A stretch of 64,000 nucleotides of DNA from Tissierella pigra (GCF_009695605.1 NZ_VUNQ01000011.1:31825-95824); one strand, 5' to 3'. Shown: positions 25,340 to 34,194, counted from the stretch's first letter. Translations and numbers: made by a program. The notes: generated by a model not told the origin, from the sequence alone.

Positions 25340-26413
25340 TTATAAACGCTCACATAACAACTCACATAAGATGCCCGAATGCTCTGGTACTGGCCCATCA
25401 AATGGTGATATTTTGCTTATACGGTAACCACGCGGAATTAAATAAACACTATTTACATTTGTTATGTCATCATAAGAAAGTGTAAAGTTTGGATAAGTAA
25501 TAAGATATTCTTTTAATTTTGGTTTCATAAACGTTAGTACTTTACGTTCTTCCTTTACATTGGCATAAAATGAAATTGTTGGTGATATATCCTCCGAAAA
25601 TAAAACCACCCTGAAAGTCATTTTTTGCTTATCAACATTATTAATTACCAATCCTGTAAGGTTTTGTTTAGAAGTTGCTAACGTTAGATCATAAATTGTA
25701 GCAACAGTGTTTATATCATTAGGGTGATTATCAAACTCTACAATAACCTTCTTTAAAAGTGAAATGTCTCGTTTGGATTTTGGTATTTGTGCTGTGTTTA
25801 AATTAATATAATTTTGTATATTATACCAACCTAACAAAGAATTAAATCTATACCCTGATTCTTCCATGTTCTTACATAAATCAGGACTAAGTTGCTTAGT
25901 GTCCCATTCATGAAAAATAGGATCAAAAGTCGTTTCACCCCAAAATCCAAGCTCATAACTATATGTCATCCCATCTCCTTTCATTTTTTCAAGTTCATGG
26001 GGGTACATTTCTTCAGGTTTTAAGTTATATAGGTTACGTGGCTGTATAGACGGTTCTGATTGAAACTCAAGATCCTTTGTAATTGTTTGCTTGGAATTTT
26101 GTTTTATTGTCTTTTGTTGTAGCCTAGAATTAATCTTAGTCTCATGAATCCTAAAATCATCAATATTTTGTCCACGATAACTTTGCATAATCTTGCAAAA
26201 TGTTTCAAAAGACATTTTAGGATAAGCTCCCCTGGACTCACCACTCCAACCCTGACCCTCTATAGGTGCAGTATTAAACCCATTGCCATTGATAAGTTTT
26301 GTTACTGCAGATCTAGTTGCATATTGGTAATCATATCTAGTATCTGCTATTTCTTGCAAGGTTCTACCTAGGCAAACATAGTCATATATAATTTTCAATT
26401 CTATTTTATTCAT
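25340..26413 (-). CDS. Protein of unknown function with N-terminal HTH-like region
   Basis: 357 residues, no signal peptide. Residues ~1-45 (YDYVCLGRTLQEIADTRYD) look like a helix-turn-helix. A polar Gln/Lys-rich linker (~95-130) follows, then a mixed alpha/beta region ending LCELLCERL. AAGGAGG precedes the ATG. It lies between the two paralogous secreted protein genes on the same strand but is itself cytoplasmic. A regulatory or DNA-binding role is only a guess from the first 45 residues. Confidence 0.5.
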   Translation of the reverse strand: MNKIELKIIYDYVCLGRTLQEIADTRYDYQYATRSAVTKLINGNGFNTAPIEGQGWSGESRGAYPKMSFETFCKIMQSYRGQNIDDFRIHETKINSRLQQKTIKQNSKQTITKDLEFQSEPSIQPRNLYNLKPEEMYPHELEKMKGDGMTYSYELGFWGETTFDPIFHEWDTKQLSPDLCKNMEESGYRFNSLLGWYNIQNYINLNTAQIPKSKRDISLLKKVIVEFDNHPNDINTVATIYDLTLATSKQNLTGLVINNVDKQKMTFRVVLFSEDISPTISFYANVKEERKVLTFMKPKLKEYLITYPNFTLSYDDITNVNSVYLIPRGYRISKISPFDGPVPEHSGILCELLCERL

Positions 26414-26479
26414 AAAAAAACCTCCTTATTTTAAAATCAGTAGAAAGATTTTTACAAAACCTTTCTACTTTTATTTGTA

Positions 26480-26900
26480 TCATTCAGCTACATATCTCTT
26501 ACCTGTGTCTATACCTACAGTATTGGTTGGTCCATCCCATGTTACTCCTATATCAAAGGCTTTAGCTATATCCCTTAGTTTAAAGAAGTTACTTCCACCT
26601 ATATTATAGGCAGTTAGTGAAATCTCTTTTCCATCCTTGTAAATGGCTGAAGTAGTTACCTGTGCCGACTTAGTCTTTCCATCACCCTTGGCTAATTCTC
26701 CCCCTACAGGAGTATAAGCTTTGTTTGATATAAGCCTTATTGCATTCTTAGCTCCGTCCCATTCTACTTCAAAATTCTTGGAAGTTTTATTTACAACTTG
26801 TGCTAAATCCCTTAATTTAAAATAATTATTACCATTGATATTGTAGGATTCAAATTCTTTTAAAATACCATTTACTTTAACTTTGGAGGATGTTGTCATA
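26480..26900 (-). repeat. Direct repeat with 23841-24260
   Basis: About 420 bp coding for the shared C-terminal module are nearly identical at the DNA level to 23841-24260, including long runs without change. The genes are about 2.6 kb apart in the same orientation, so recombination could delete 25340-26413. Confidence 0.85.
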
Positions 26901-28018
26901 GCTTTTATTGTATTTGTCATTGCAAGAATTTCATCGATTTGATTCTTTCGATTACTGTAGACCTCAGTAACACCATAGAATTCCTTCAATTTTTCATATT
27001 CTAATTCAGAAATTTCTTTATCCCCATGCATAAAGCTAGTATATCCAAGGAAATACATGCCAACAAACTCAGGCTCTTTAACAATCTTTCCATCTTTTAA
27101 TATTAAAACAGTTGTTGCTTCAGCATCTCCTACAGTAGGTTGAGCTACTAAATAATTGTTTTGGCTAAATTCCATAGTATAATCAGCATCACCAAAGTCT
27201 GCTTCTATGTCATATGTCTTTAGTTTTCCATCCTGAAGATAAAAAAGCCTTGTCCCATTTACAAGCATTTCCATTATTCCATCCCTATTAATATCTGCTA
27301 GATAGGCTGTAGGAGGATACCCATTGTTATCATCCTTATCATTCACTTCCTTAAGATAATCCCTCAAAGCTATTGCATAAGGGTGTGGATTAGTTTCTTG
27401 AGCTCTACCATAGCTGTAAATTTTATCATACATATTAATAGGCGTAAATGGATATTCCATAAGTTCTATTCCTCTATTAAGCTCAGCCATAAGTCTCTCA
27501 TTATTTTTAATTACCACTATCTCTCCACTATAACCACCGTCTGTTGAATCTTTCCTAGCAGATGACCAGATGGTTTCTGAAACTAATTCTTTATTTTTGA
27601 TTGTAGTGTACTCAAAAGTTTCATTTCCATTATAAGCATATGTATAGGTAAGTAAGCCTGGTAAATCTAACTTATCAGATATAAACAACGTACCTGTACG
27701 CATTCCAATGCTACCTATTTTTTTTACCCCATTTGAATATGTGAAGATTTCATATATACCTGGTAAATCTACTGGATCCCACCTTATAATCAGTTCTGGT
27801 ATACCATTATTATCAATATCTCTTATGGCAAATAGGGGATCTTTTATAGTAAGTAGTGAATCAATTACCTCATGTTGCATACTTGGGTTGTCCAGTAATT
27901 CAAAATATGCATCCTGCCAAGTCATGGTCTTTTCAGCTTGTACAGGTAGTGAAAAGACGGGGACAATTCCTAAAATCATACAAAATACCAATATAGCTAA
28001 TAATCCTCTTTTGTTCAT
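26480..28018 (-). CDS. Secreted protein with copper-amine-oxidase-like C-terminal modules
   Basis: 512 residues. Signal peptide to ~28 (SLPVQA). The middle has two VCBS/FG-GAP-like calcium-loop motifs (FAIRDIDNNGIPELII at ~65 and AYLADINRDGIMEML at ~240). The C-terminal ~140 residues are the same two-unit copper-amine-oxidase-N-like module as in the gene at 23841. RBS AAGGAAGG. The N-terminal halves differ (no LRR here), so the pair shares a module rather than a full length. Probably surface-attached or secreted. Confidence 0.75.
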   Translation of the reverse strand: MNKRGLLAILVFCMILGIVPVFSLPVQAEKTMTWQDAYFELLDNPSMQHEVIDSLLTIKDPLFAIRDIDNNGIPELIIRWDPVDLPGIYEIFTYSNGVKKIGSIGMRTGTLFISDKLDLPGLLTYTYAYNGNETFEYTTIKNKELVSETIWSSARKDSTDGGYSGEIVVIKNNERLMAELNRGIELMEYPFTPINMYDKIYSYGRAQETNPHPYAIALRDYLKEVNDKDDNNGYPPTAYLADINRDGIMEMLVNGTRLFYLQDGKLKTYDIEADFGDADYTMEFSQNNYLVAQPTVGDAEATTVLILKDGKIVKEPEFVGMYFLGYTSFMHGDKEISELEYEKLKEFYGVTEVYSNRKNQIDEILAMTNTIKAMTTSSKVKVNGILKEFESYNINGNNYFKLRDLAQVVNKTSKNFEVEWDGAKNAIRLISNKAYTPVGGELAKGDGKTKSAQVTTSAIYKDGKEISLTAYNIGGSNFFKLRDIAKAFDIGVTWDGPTNTVGIDTGKRYVAE

Positions 28019-28225
28019 AGTATCCTTCCTTTATTTTATATTTATATAAATAGGGGTTCTATATTCCCCTAATTATATATATTGTTAATATAATTATAAG
28101 ATAGTAATATTTATATATTAACATCTAATGGAATACCTTTCCATATCATTTCAATTTAACCTTATTAAAAGATGTTTTAATAGTTATCTACCAGGGGTAT
28201 TTTTTATATATTAAGAAATGTGTCT

Positions 28226-29167
28226 TTATCTTATTTTCCATAGAGCCATTGGGTGATTTTTAATTCTATTAATTATCTCTTTATCTTCAAATAATAGTTC
28301 AGGTATGTATTCTCCATTTTCAAACTTATTCAAAAACTCTTTTTCATGACTTGTTATCTTCATTAATCCTGTAATATAATCTTTAACTATATTCTTTGTA
28401 ACTTCTAAATCAAACTTTTCCTTATTCTTAATTACTGGATATAAATCTGTTTTTATTTTTCTTTGACTAATTGAATCTATAGCCCTTACATCAAAGTTCT
28501 TATTTATCTCTTTAGATGATATAGCTGAATAAAAAACAACACACTTTCTTAATAAGTCTTCCTCTGTTTCATCAAATAGACCATAATAAATCATATTTCG
28601 AGCATCATATAAATCTCTAGCTGCAGCCCTACTTAATAATGCATTGATTTTACTCCCGAATATTTCTAAAGAAGTTAATGACTTAACCTTATACATAGTT
28701 GAAAAATGCTCAGTTATAATTGGCCTTTCTTCTGGTTCAAAGATGTGAGATCTAAGAGAGTAATTTATTTCAATTTTAATATTATCCTTATTTCCACTAA
28801 CACCAGTATAGTCATATATCCATGAATCTAAGCTATGGGGATTTTTAGTTCTAGGATTCATTTGATAACCTTGAGATACCATAAATCTATCAATAGTAGA
28901 ATTTATTATATTTCTATTTTCTAACATTTCTTCTCTACTATTAGTAATTAGGTAATCTAAATCTATATCTACTGAAAGCCTGGGTAGGTTAAATATGGTT
29001 AGATTAATGGCTGTGCCACCTTTTAAAGCAAGACTATCTTTTAGTAGTGGATTAGTGTTTAGATATTCCAAAACATCCGCAAGCCTTGTTACCTTTTCAA
29101 ATGTATCTCTAACAAAACCAAGTTCCTCTGCCTTTTTACCTAAATAAATACCATCATAATTAAACAA
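28226..29167 (-). CDS. abiEii: AbiEii toxin (nucleotidyltransferase)
   Basis: 313 residues from TTG 29167, 8 nt after GGAGG. LKGGTAINL followed by LPRLSVDIDLDYL (~42-67) is the nucleotidyltransferase core of the AbiEii/AbiGii family, and RAAARDLYDARNM (~186-198) is the conserved C-terminal signature. Family members are type IV toxins that modify tRNA acceptor ends or otherwise block growth during phage infection. The start overlaps the antitoxin gene's stop by 8 bp, ensuring coupled translation. Confidence 0.9.
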   Translation of the reverse strand: MFNYDGIYLGKKAEELGFVRDTFEKVTRLADVLEYLNTNPLLKDSLALKGGTAINLTIFNLPRLSVDIDLDYLITNSREEMLENRNIINSTIDRFMVSQGYQMNPRTKNPHSLDSWIYDYTGVSGNKDNIKIEINYSLRSHIFEPEERPIITEHFSTMYKVKSLTSLEIFGSKINALLSRAAARDLYDARNMIYYGLFDETEEDLLRKCVVFYSAISSKEINKNFDVRAIDSISQRKIKTDLYPVIKNKEKFDLEVTKNIVKDYITGLMKITSHEKEFLNKFENGEYIPELLFEDKEIINRIKNHPMALWKIR

Positions 29168-29927
29168 GTATATTACCTCCTTGGTCTCCTATTTCAAATA
29201 TTCCATCTGGTATCATTAAATTCCATTCCTTATCAAAAAGGTTTTCTTCTTTTGAATCATTTATTAAATATCTCATACTTTTACCTATTCTACTTTTACA
29301 GTATTCTATAAAATTTACTGAAAGGTTTAGTCTATTTTGGAAGTATTTAAGGATATATCCTGTCCTTTGGTATAGAACTTGTTTATTATATATATCTAGG
29401 TATTTTTTTAATTTTTCCTCATCAAGATAATGGATCCCTTCTATACAATTAAGAAGTTCTTCAAAACCACCTATTTTATTAAAATCATTTATACTATCTA
29501 TTAAAGTTCTTTCTAAACTTGTTATTCTAATACCCCTTGTGTTTCTTACTTCTTCTATTCCTTCATCCATCCTAGAGGCTACATACTTATATGTGATACC
29601 ACCATATTCAAAATTAGTAAATCTTACCTCAGATGAAACATATACTTCATAAAATACCTGATTTGCTAAACCATAGTATTCAAAGGCACTATGATGAGAT
29701 ATATATGCAGTATCTGTTATTGCACAGGCAATCTGATACCTATTAGCGTATATCTGCCCTGTAGCTGGATTTACCACCGAATAAATATTATTCTTTACCT
29801 TTTTAACCAAACCCTTCTTTATCAACCCATCTAACAAAAAATATGCTGTTTTTACATTTAAAGTAAATTCTTTGACTTCCTCAATTGTAAAAGTGGGATA
29901 TTTAGCTAATTGAATATATAAATTCAT
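29160..29927 (-). CDS. abiEi: AbiEi antitoxin / autoregulator
   Basis: 255 residues. An N-terminal winged helix (FTIEEVKEFTLNVKTAYFLLDGLIKKGLVKKV) is followed by the AbiEi C-terminal domain (ISHHSAFEYYGLANQ, RGIRITSLERTLIDSI). Such proteins repress their own operon by binding inverted repeats and neutralise AbiEii without stable contact (type IV system). RBS AGAGGTG. With the next gene it makes a complete two-gene abortive-infection module. Confidence 0.9.
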   Translation of the reverse strand: MNLYIQLAKYPTFTIEEVKEFTLNVKTAYFLLDGLIKKGLVKKVKNNIYSVVNPATGQIYANRYQIACAITDTAYISHHSAFEYYGLANQVFYEVYVSSEVRFTNFEYGGITYKYVASRMDEGIEEVRNTRGIRITSLERTLIDSINDFNKIGGFEELLNCIEGIHYLDEEKLKKYLDIYNKQVLYQRTGYILKYFQNRLNLSVNFIEYCKSRIGKSMRYLINDSKEENLFDKEWNLMIPDGIFEIGDQGGNILV

Positions 29928-30256
29928 AGTTTCACCTCTTTTAAATTATTTCCTTTTTTAATTTTAGCATGTTATTCTAGAATATACAAGAATAATATAC
30001 TGAAATTAAAACTTATAACTATATAATAAGGTTTTTTATTATATAGTTATGTCCCTTTTTGGGTATAGCAAGAAAACTGTTCTCAAATTTAGGTAGAAAT
30101 AAGCAGAGCACAAAGGATATATATTTACACTAACTTATTTTTCAACTTAGAATAAGTATTGCTCCCAAGATACAAATTAAATATTCAGTGACCTTTTGAA
30201 AAAATCTATTAAGGTAAATATTTTCAAAATTAAAAATAAATATTGCATTTATTGAT
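29928..30256. other. Intergenic region upstream of the AbiE operon
   Basis: About 330 bp without a convincing gene. It holds the hairpin at 30015-30050 and otherwise AT-rich DNA; the AbiE promoter is expected in 29930-29990. Confidence 0.4.
30015..30050. terminator. Perfect 15-bp hairpin
   Basis: ATAACTATATAATAA (30015-30029) pairs with 30036-30050 across a 6-nt loop. It is upstream of the AbiE operon. It may be a terminator or an operator; the T run is in the loop rather than after the stem. Confidence 0.5.
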
Positions 30257-30283
30257 ATAAGTGATATAATTTATATCACTTAT
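30242..30283 (+). promoter_or_regulatory. Promoter with overlapping 27-bp palindromic operator
   Basis: TTGCAT (30242-30247), a 17-bp spacer and TATAAT (30265-30270) make a near-consensus promoter. The -10 is embedded in a perfect palindrome at 30257-30283 (ATAAGTGATATAA, central T, TTATATCACTTAT). This is the layout of an autorepressor binding site for the HTH gene starting at 30303. Confidence 0.75.
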
Positions 30284-30302
30284 AAAACTTGGAGGTTATA
30301 AA

Positions 30303-30677
30303 ATGAATAAGGAAAAAATTGTTCCATATAGAATTGAAAATGATAGGTCTAAAATTATTGAAAATAATTTAATAGAGAATATTGAAAAAATTATTCAGTC
30401 AGGTAATGTTGCTAAAATGACTGTTGATTTTAATAAAAATACAATTCATGCAATTAAGCATCAGGAGGGAACAGTTTCAACAATTAAAATGAATTTTAAC
30501 CCTATAGGCCAAATAGCAACCTTTACAAATACAAATATAACTGATAAAGAGTTACGTGACAATTATGTTATAGAGCTTTATGCTAAAGGAACAACACAAA
30601 CAGCAATAGGTGATATCACTGGTTTAAGCCAAGCTATGGTTCATAACATTCTAAAAGAAGCAGGTGCTTTAAAATAA
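30303..30677 (+). CDS. HTH protein with resolvase-type C-terminal helix-turn-helix
   Basis: 124 residues; GGAGG 7 nt before ATG. The C-terminal ~35 residues (ELYAKGTTQTAIGDITGLSQ...) look like the HTH_7 DNA-binding domain found at the end of serine recombinases, but no recombinase catalytic domain is attached. The N-terminal 85 residues are beta-rich and unfamiliar. It is driven by a promoter buried in a palindrome, suggesting autoregulation. A serine-recombinase stub and res-like repeats follow within 210 bp, so it may belong to the same former mobile element. Confidence 0.6.
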   Translation: MNKEKIVPYRIENDRSKIIENNLIENIEKIIQSGNVAKMTVDFNKNTIHAIKHQEGTVSTIKMNFNPIGQIATFTNTNITDKELRDNYVIELYAKGTTQTAIGDITGLSQAMVHNILKEAGALK

Positions 30678-30741
30678 ATCTATGTTAAAAGATGGCAATT
30701 ATTATGCCTTTAATTTTTATCATGATATTATTAATACTATC

Positions 30742-30868
30742 GTCCTTTTTGAGTGTACCCTATTGAGTACACTTATTTTTTTTAAAAATATATAGTTTTC
30801 TATGCCTTTTTGAGTTATAATCTTATTAAAAGTGTACTCTTGATTTTAACCACCCAAAAAGGACACTA
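30742..30868. repeat. res-like recombination site array
   Basis: Three ~34-bp stretches share CCTTTTTGAG/GTGTAC elements: 30742-30776 (GTCCTTTTTGAG...GAGTACAC), 30804-30838 (CCTTTTTGAG...AGTGTAC) and 30835-30868, whose inverted end reads CCCAAAAAGGACAC. Inverted arms within each stretch directly upstream of a serine recombinase start resemble a resolvase res site. Confidence 0.55.
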
Positions 30869-30880
30869 GGAGGTGTTAAA

Positions 30881-30955
30881 ATGATATTTGGATATATAAG
30901 GGTTTCTAGTAAGGATCAAAATCCTCAAAGACAAATAGAAGCTTTAAACGCCTAG
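30881..30955 (+). pseudogene. Serine recombinase, N-terminal stub
   Basis: ATG 30881 with AGGAGG upstream encodes MIFGYIRVSSKDQNPQRQIE, the catalytic N-terminus of a resolvase/invertase (Ser in RVSS), then runs into the truncated IS3 copy and stops after 24 codons. The junction shows AAACGCC shared by both partners. The rest of the gene is absent from the window. Confidence 0.85.
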
Positions 30956-31397
30956 TATTTTAAGCACACTGTTAACTGAAATTCGGCGTTCTTTAGATAG
31001 GTTTTTTACTTCTTTATATATTCCTTCAGTTAATCTTTGTTCAGTATGCCTATGGCCTTTTTTAGTATTTCAAGTGCATCCTCTTTGTCTCTAAGTTCTT
31101 TTTTTAGTTTTGCAATTTCTTTTTCTGCGTCTGATGAGTAATTACCAGAGCCTCTATGATTTACTACTCCATCATTCATTTTGGAGTTTTGAATCCAGTT
31201 ATTAAGACCTGTAGCACTAATTTTTAGATCTTCTGCTACTGCTTTGATTGATTTCCCAGATGAATAATAATAATTAACTGCATCTTGTTTAAATTCTTTA
31301 GTGTAATGTTTTTTTGTTCCCATAAATAACCTCTCCTTATCTGTTATAATTATTATACCAGATTCAAGGATATATCATATTTATGTTCTCCGTTTTT
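30952..31397 (-). mobile_element. IS3-family element, truncated inverted second copy
   Basis: About 446 bp from the left end through orfA and the first ~80 bp toward orfB, reading on the minus strand. It ends abruptly at the recombinase stub. The TA repeat between orfA and orfB is one unit shorter than in the full copy, giving the presumably ancestral reading frame. Confidence 0.9.
31030..31323 (-). CDS. IS3-family transposase OrfA (second copy)
   Basis: 97 residues, identical in translation to OrfA at 21280: an HTH followed by a coiled coil, with an A6G slip site near the end. The corresponding OrfB is missing except for a few codons, so this copy cannot transpose alone but could supply OrfA, which in IS3 elements often acts as a regulator or inhibitor. 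Read out of the IS toward the recombinase stub. Confidence 0.88.
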   Translation of the reverse strand: MGTKKHYTKEFKQDAVNYYYSSGKSIKAVAEDLKISATGLNNWIQNSKMNDGVVNHRGSGNYSSDAEKEIAKLKKELRDKEDALEILKKAIGILNKD

Positions 31398-32029
31398 TAT
31401 TCTATCATCACATACTCATTTTTAAGCCCATTCTTTATTAAAACAAAGTTAACATATATAATTCCTAAAGAAATTGTGGCTATGGTAACTATATTCTTTA
31501 AAGCACCATTAATATCTATGTTCCAGTATAATAATATAGCTACTAATATGACAAATATATTTAATATTATATACTTAAATACCTTATTATTCATAAGAAC
31601 ATATCTATATAGATAATTGAGGGGTATATATCTGCTTACTAAAATAACACCTGAGAACCCCATAATTTGAGCAATAATTCCATTTATAAAGTTTACTTTT
31701 ATATCTATAAATAAAATTTGCAATATACCTACAACCATAAATTGAATCAATAAAATAATTATTATACAAATTATACTTATGTAGATGGTTTGTCTCATAT
31801 CTTGCTTATATAATATAAATATAATAGCCATAATTAAAACCAGTGCTATTAGAATATTATATTTACAAGGTAAATATCTCCTAGATAATCCCATTAATAC
31901 TGAAGTTATTAGAATAATTATCATAATCTTTTTCTTATTATTTTTTGTTGATCCGATTATCTTTCTTGATATTATAATTAAACTTGTAAAATCAAATATA
32001 GCCATTATAAATAGTCCCACTAATCCCAT
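31397..32029 (-). pseudogene. Agr/ComD-type sensor kinase, membrane part only, truncated by IS
   Basis: 210 residues with six hydrophobic helices (for example FIMAIFDFTSLIII, ISIICIIIILLIQFMVVGIL, ILNIFVILVAILLYW), the receptor half of AgrC/GHKL kinases. The final residues VMIE and the stop come from the IS3 end at 31397, so the linker, phosphoacceptor and ATPase domains are lost. The ATG overlaps the LytTR regulator stop by 10 bp (RBS AGAGG), the usual regulator-kinase pairing. Signalling through this kinase should be dead. Confidence 0.7.
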
Positions 32030-32727
32030 TTTAAATTACCTCTTATGAAATCCCTATACTTTCTGCCAATGGAAACGGGAAATTCCGCACCTTTCATATA
32101 AATATCATTATTAGCCTTATCAACTTTTTCAATATAATTGACATTAATTATATATCCCTTATGACATTGTATAAAATTAGGATTTAGCTCCTTCAATAAT
32201 TGGCTTAAAGTATATGTAGATAATTCTATTTGCTCTCTTATTGTTGTAACAAATATCTTTCTACTTTGTGACTCAATATAAATGATTTCATCTTGTTTTA
32301 CAAAGTAAGTATATTCTTTTTGCTTTAACTTTAAATACACCTCCTGTTCTTTTACTACTCCATAATTGATTATGGTTTCTAAAATAGTTTTCACTGTTTC
32401 TTCTTTAAAGGGTTTTACAATATAGTCATAGCAATGTATTTCTTTAAATGTCATTAACTCTCTAGTTGGTACAGCAGTTATAAATACAATTGGGGTTAGT
32501 TTATAATTGTCAATATTTCGTATTTCTTTAGCCAATTCAAATCCCGAATAATCTTTCAGTTGAATATCTAGTAAAAATATATCATAATTAATATCCTCTG
32601 CATATCTTAGAGCTTCTTTGGCATAGCCAGTTATGGTAATATTTATTTTGCTGTCTATAGAGTTAATCATCGCTGCCAATCCATTGGCAATTATAGGTTC
32701 ATCTTCAACAATCAATATGCTAGACAT
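32020..32727 (-). CDS. LytTR-family response regulator (AgrA-like)
   Basis: 235 residues. A receiver domain (ILIVEDEPIIANGL, phosphoacceptor Asp in DIFLLDIQLKD near residue 56, IVKPF switch lysine) is followed by a LytTR DNA-binding domain (~130-235: IIYIESQSRKIFVTT, FIQCHKGYIINVNYIEKV). RBS AGAGGTG. It is paired with the truncated six-helix sensor downstream and lies after a ComQ-like isoprenoid enzyme, an arrangement reminiscent of peptide quorum sensing. Its cognate kinase is broken, so its activation is uncertain. Confidence 0.92.
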   Translation of the reverse strand: MSSILIVEDEPIIANGLAAMINSIDSKINITITGYAKEALRYAEDINYDIFLLDIQLKDYSGFELAKEIRNIDNYKLTPIVFITAVPTRELMTFKEIHCYDYIVKPFKEETVKTILETIINYGVVKEQEVYLKLKQKEYTYFVKQDEIIYIESQSRKIFVTTIREQIELSTYTLSQLLKELNPNFIQCHKGYIINVNYIEKVDKANNDIYMKGAEFPVSIGRKYRDFIRGNLKWD

Positions 32728-32756
32728 CTAAATCACCTCTTATTGTTAGACTATAT

Positions 32757-32795
32757 ATTTTTCTTTTATCCTACCATATTTATTACCCATAATGA
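32757..32795 (-). promoter_or_regulatory. Conserved upstream block of the LytTR regulator
   Basis: The plus-strand text TTATCCTACCATATTTATT and flanks match 17876-17915 upstream of TraX with few changes. It lies 30-70 bp before the regulator start, so it is a candidate autoregulatory LytTR site. Confidence 0.45.
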
Positions 32796-32824
32796 AGCGA
32801 AAGTTATTGTCTAGTTTTAAGAAA

Positions 32825-32876
32825 AAATAACAATAAAATCCGAACTATGTTAATAGTTCAGATTTTATTGTTATTT
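32825..32876. terminator. Long bidirectional terminator
   Basis: A 24-bp stem (32825-32848 with 32853-32876, one C-A mismatch) with A and T runs at its ends. It overlaps the stop of the isoprenoid-enzyme gene and separates it from the regulator. Confidence 0.88.
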
Positions 32877-34112
32877 TATATTTATACCTAGTTCACTATT
32901 ACTTAATATATTACAAATCCTAATAATATCCTCTTCTGAAAATGTTTTTTGAAACCTTTTCTTAATCTTTTTGAAATAGGAAAATCTAACTATTGAGCGA
33001 GATTCTACTAATTTTATATATTCTCTAGTAAATCTTTTTTTATTTTTAGATATGGCTTCAAATATCATGATTTTAGAGCAATTTTGTATTATTTTCTTTA
33101 ACTTCTCTGATTTTCCAGAAGTAAAAATAATCTCCCTACGAAAAAACTCATCAATAAAGTTTATTAATTTATTTATAATTCTATCTAAAGGATATTTTCC
33201 ATCTATTTGAGAAAATATAGTCATGTGTTTATTATTGTAGTCCTCCTCTATATCTTGTAAATCATCTATTATTTGAAGAAATACTCCATAGCAAAACATA
33301 AATTCAGCCTCTTCTTTTTCTAAGTTTCCTTTAACTAAATATCCATCAGCCAATACAGAGGCTCCACCCTTCTCAAAGGTAATCCCTATTATATCTTTTT
33401 CATAGGGCAGAGTCTTTTCTCTTTGCTGTATAAGACTTTTTTCCTGAGCACTATGAATAATCAATAGACTTTGAAATACCTCTTTATAGGTATCTCTTTT
33501 AAAGTCTTCTTCTATCCTTTTTACTAATTTGCAAATTTGTTCCTCATTAAAGTTTAAGGGTTTAGCTTCTCTTCCCAAAAGCCATTCTCTGAATCTTTTG
33601 TTGAATTCTATCTTATCTTTGTTGGACACCCCATCATCATCTAAATAATTGTCACTATAGGGGTATAACATACTATAGGAAAAAATAGACGGTGTTAATT
33701 TTACTTCCATATCAAATAAAATCTGTATGCTATTCATAATCCAAACATTTCTAATGGCTTGAAATATATCGTATACATCCATTTTAGGATCAAATACTTT
33801 TACTTCATCTATAAAATCTTCTGTTACATTTCCATAGCCACTATTAGTAAAGAAATCTATTATACTTTCTTCACTATTTAATATATTTACTTCCATATCT
33901 TTTATCTTTTTAAATACATCTTTTCTCCATATTTCTTCTTCATGTTTACTGGGATATTTCTTTAAAGTTTTGAAAAGTTCTTTTCTAAATCCCTCTATTT
34001 TTCTCTCATTTGCTAGTTTTTTTATAAAAGATACTTTATTATTTGTCATATGTAAATCTGTTTCCGTATTCCACCACAGTTCCAGATACTTATCTTTCAA
34101 TTCCTTTATCAT
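32871..34112 (-). CDS. Class 1 isoprenoid biosynthesis enzyme, ComQ-like
   Basis: 413 residues from ATG 34112 (AGGTGGTGAT upstream); the open frame to 34160 has no site. Two Asp-rich clusters expected of class 1 all-alpha prenyl synthases are visible: SDNYLDDDGVSNKD (~158-171) and IIDDLQDIEEDYNN (~285-298). GGASVLADGYLVKG also fits the helix G region. The length exceeds classical farnesyl synthases (~300) and fits the ComQ-like clade, in which ComQ prenylates the ComX pheromone. It lies upstream of a LytTR regulator and sensor, but no ComX-like precursor was found in the gap. Confidence 0.7.
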   Translation of the reverse strand: MIKELKDKYLELWWNTETDLHMTNNKVSFIKKLANERKIEGFRKELFKTLKKYPSKHEEEIWRKDVFKKIKDMEVNILNSEESIIDFFTNSGYGNVTEDFIDEVKVFDPKMDVYDIFQAIRNVWIMNSIQILFDMEVKLTPSIFSYSMLYPYSDNYLDDDGVSNKDKIEFNKRFREWLLGREAKPLNFNEEQICKLVKRIEEDFKRDTYKEVFQSLLIIHSAQEKSLIQQREKTLPYEKDIIGITFEKGGASVLADGYLVKGNLEKEEAEFMFCYGVFLQIIDDLQDIEEDYNNKHMTIFSQIDGKYPLDRIINKLINFIDEFFRREIIFTSGKSEKLKKIIQNCSKIMIFEAISKNKKRFTREYIKLVESRSIVRFSYFKKIKKRFQKTFSEEDIIRICNILSNSELGINIK

Positions 34113-34194
34113 TTTATCACCACCTATATATCCTATTGCTAATTTAACATGGTAATTCAATTATATAGTTGGTTTTACTTTTTTGCAATGTAAA

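Noticed and set aside
29928..30240. Replication origin-like AT-rich stretch
   Set aside because: No DnaA-box cluster or rep gene was seen; the region is simply AT-rich intergenic DNA.
21193..31397. Inversion of the whole segment between the two inverted IS3 copies
   Set aside because: The flanking truncated genes do not become restored if the segment is flipped, so the data do not support a simple inversion.
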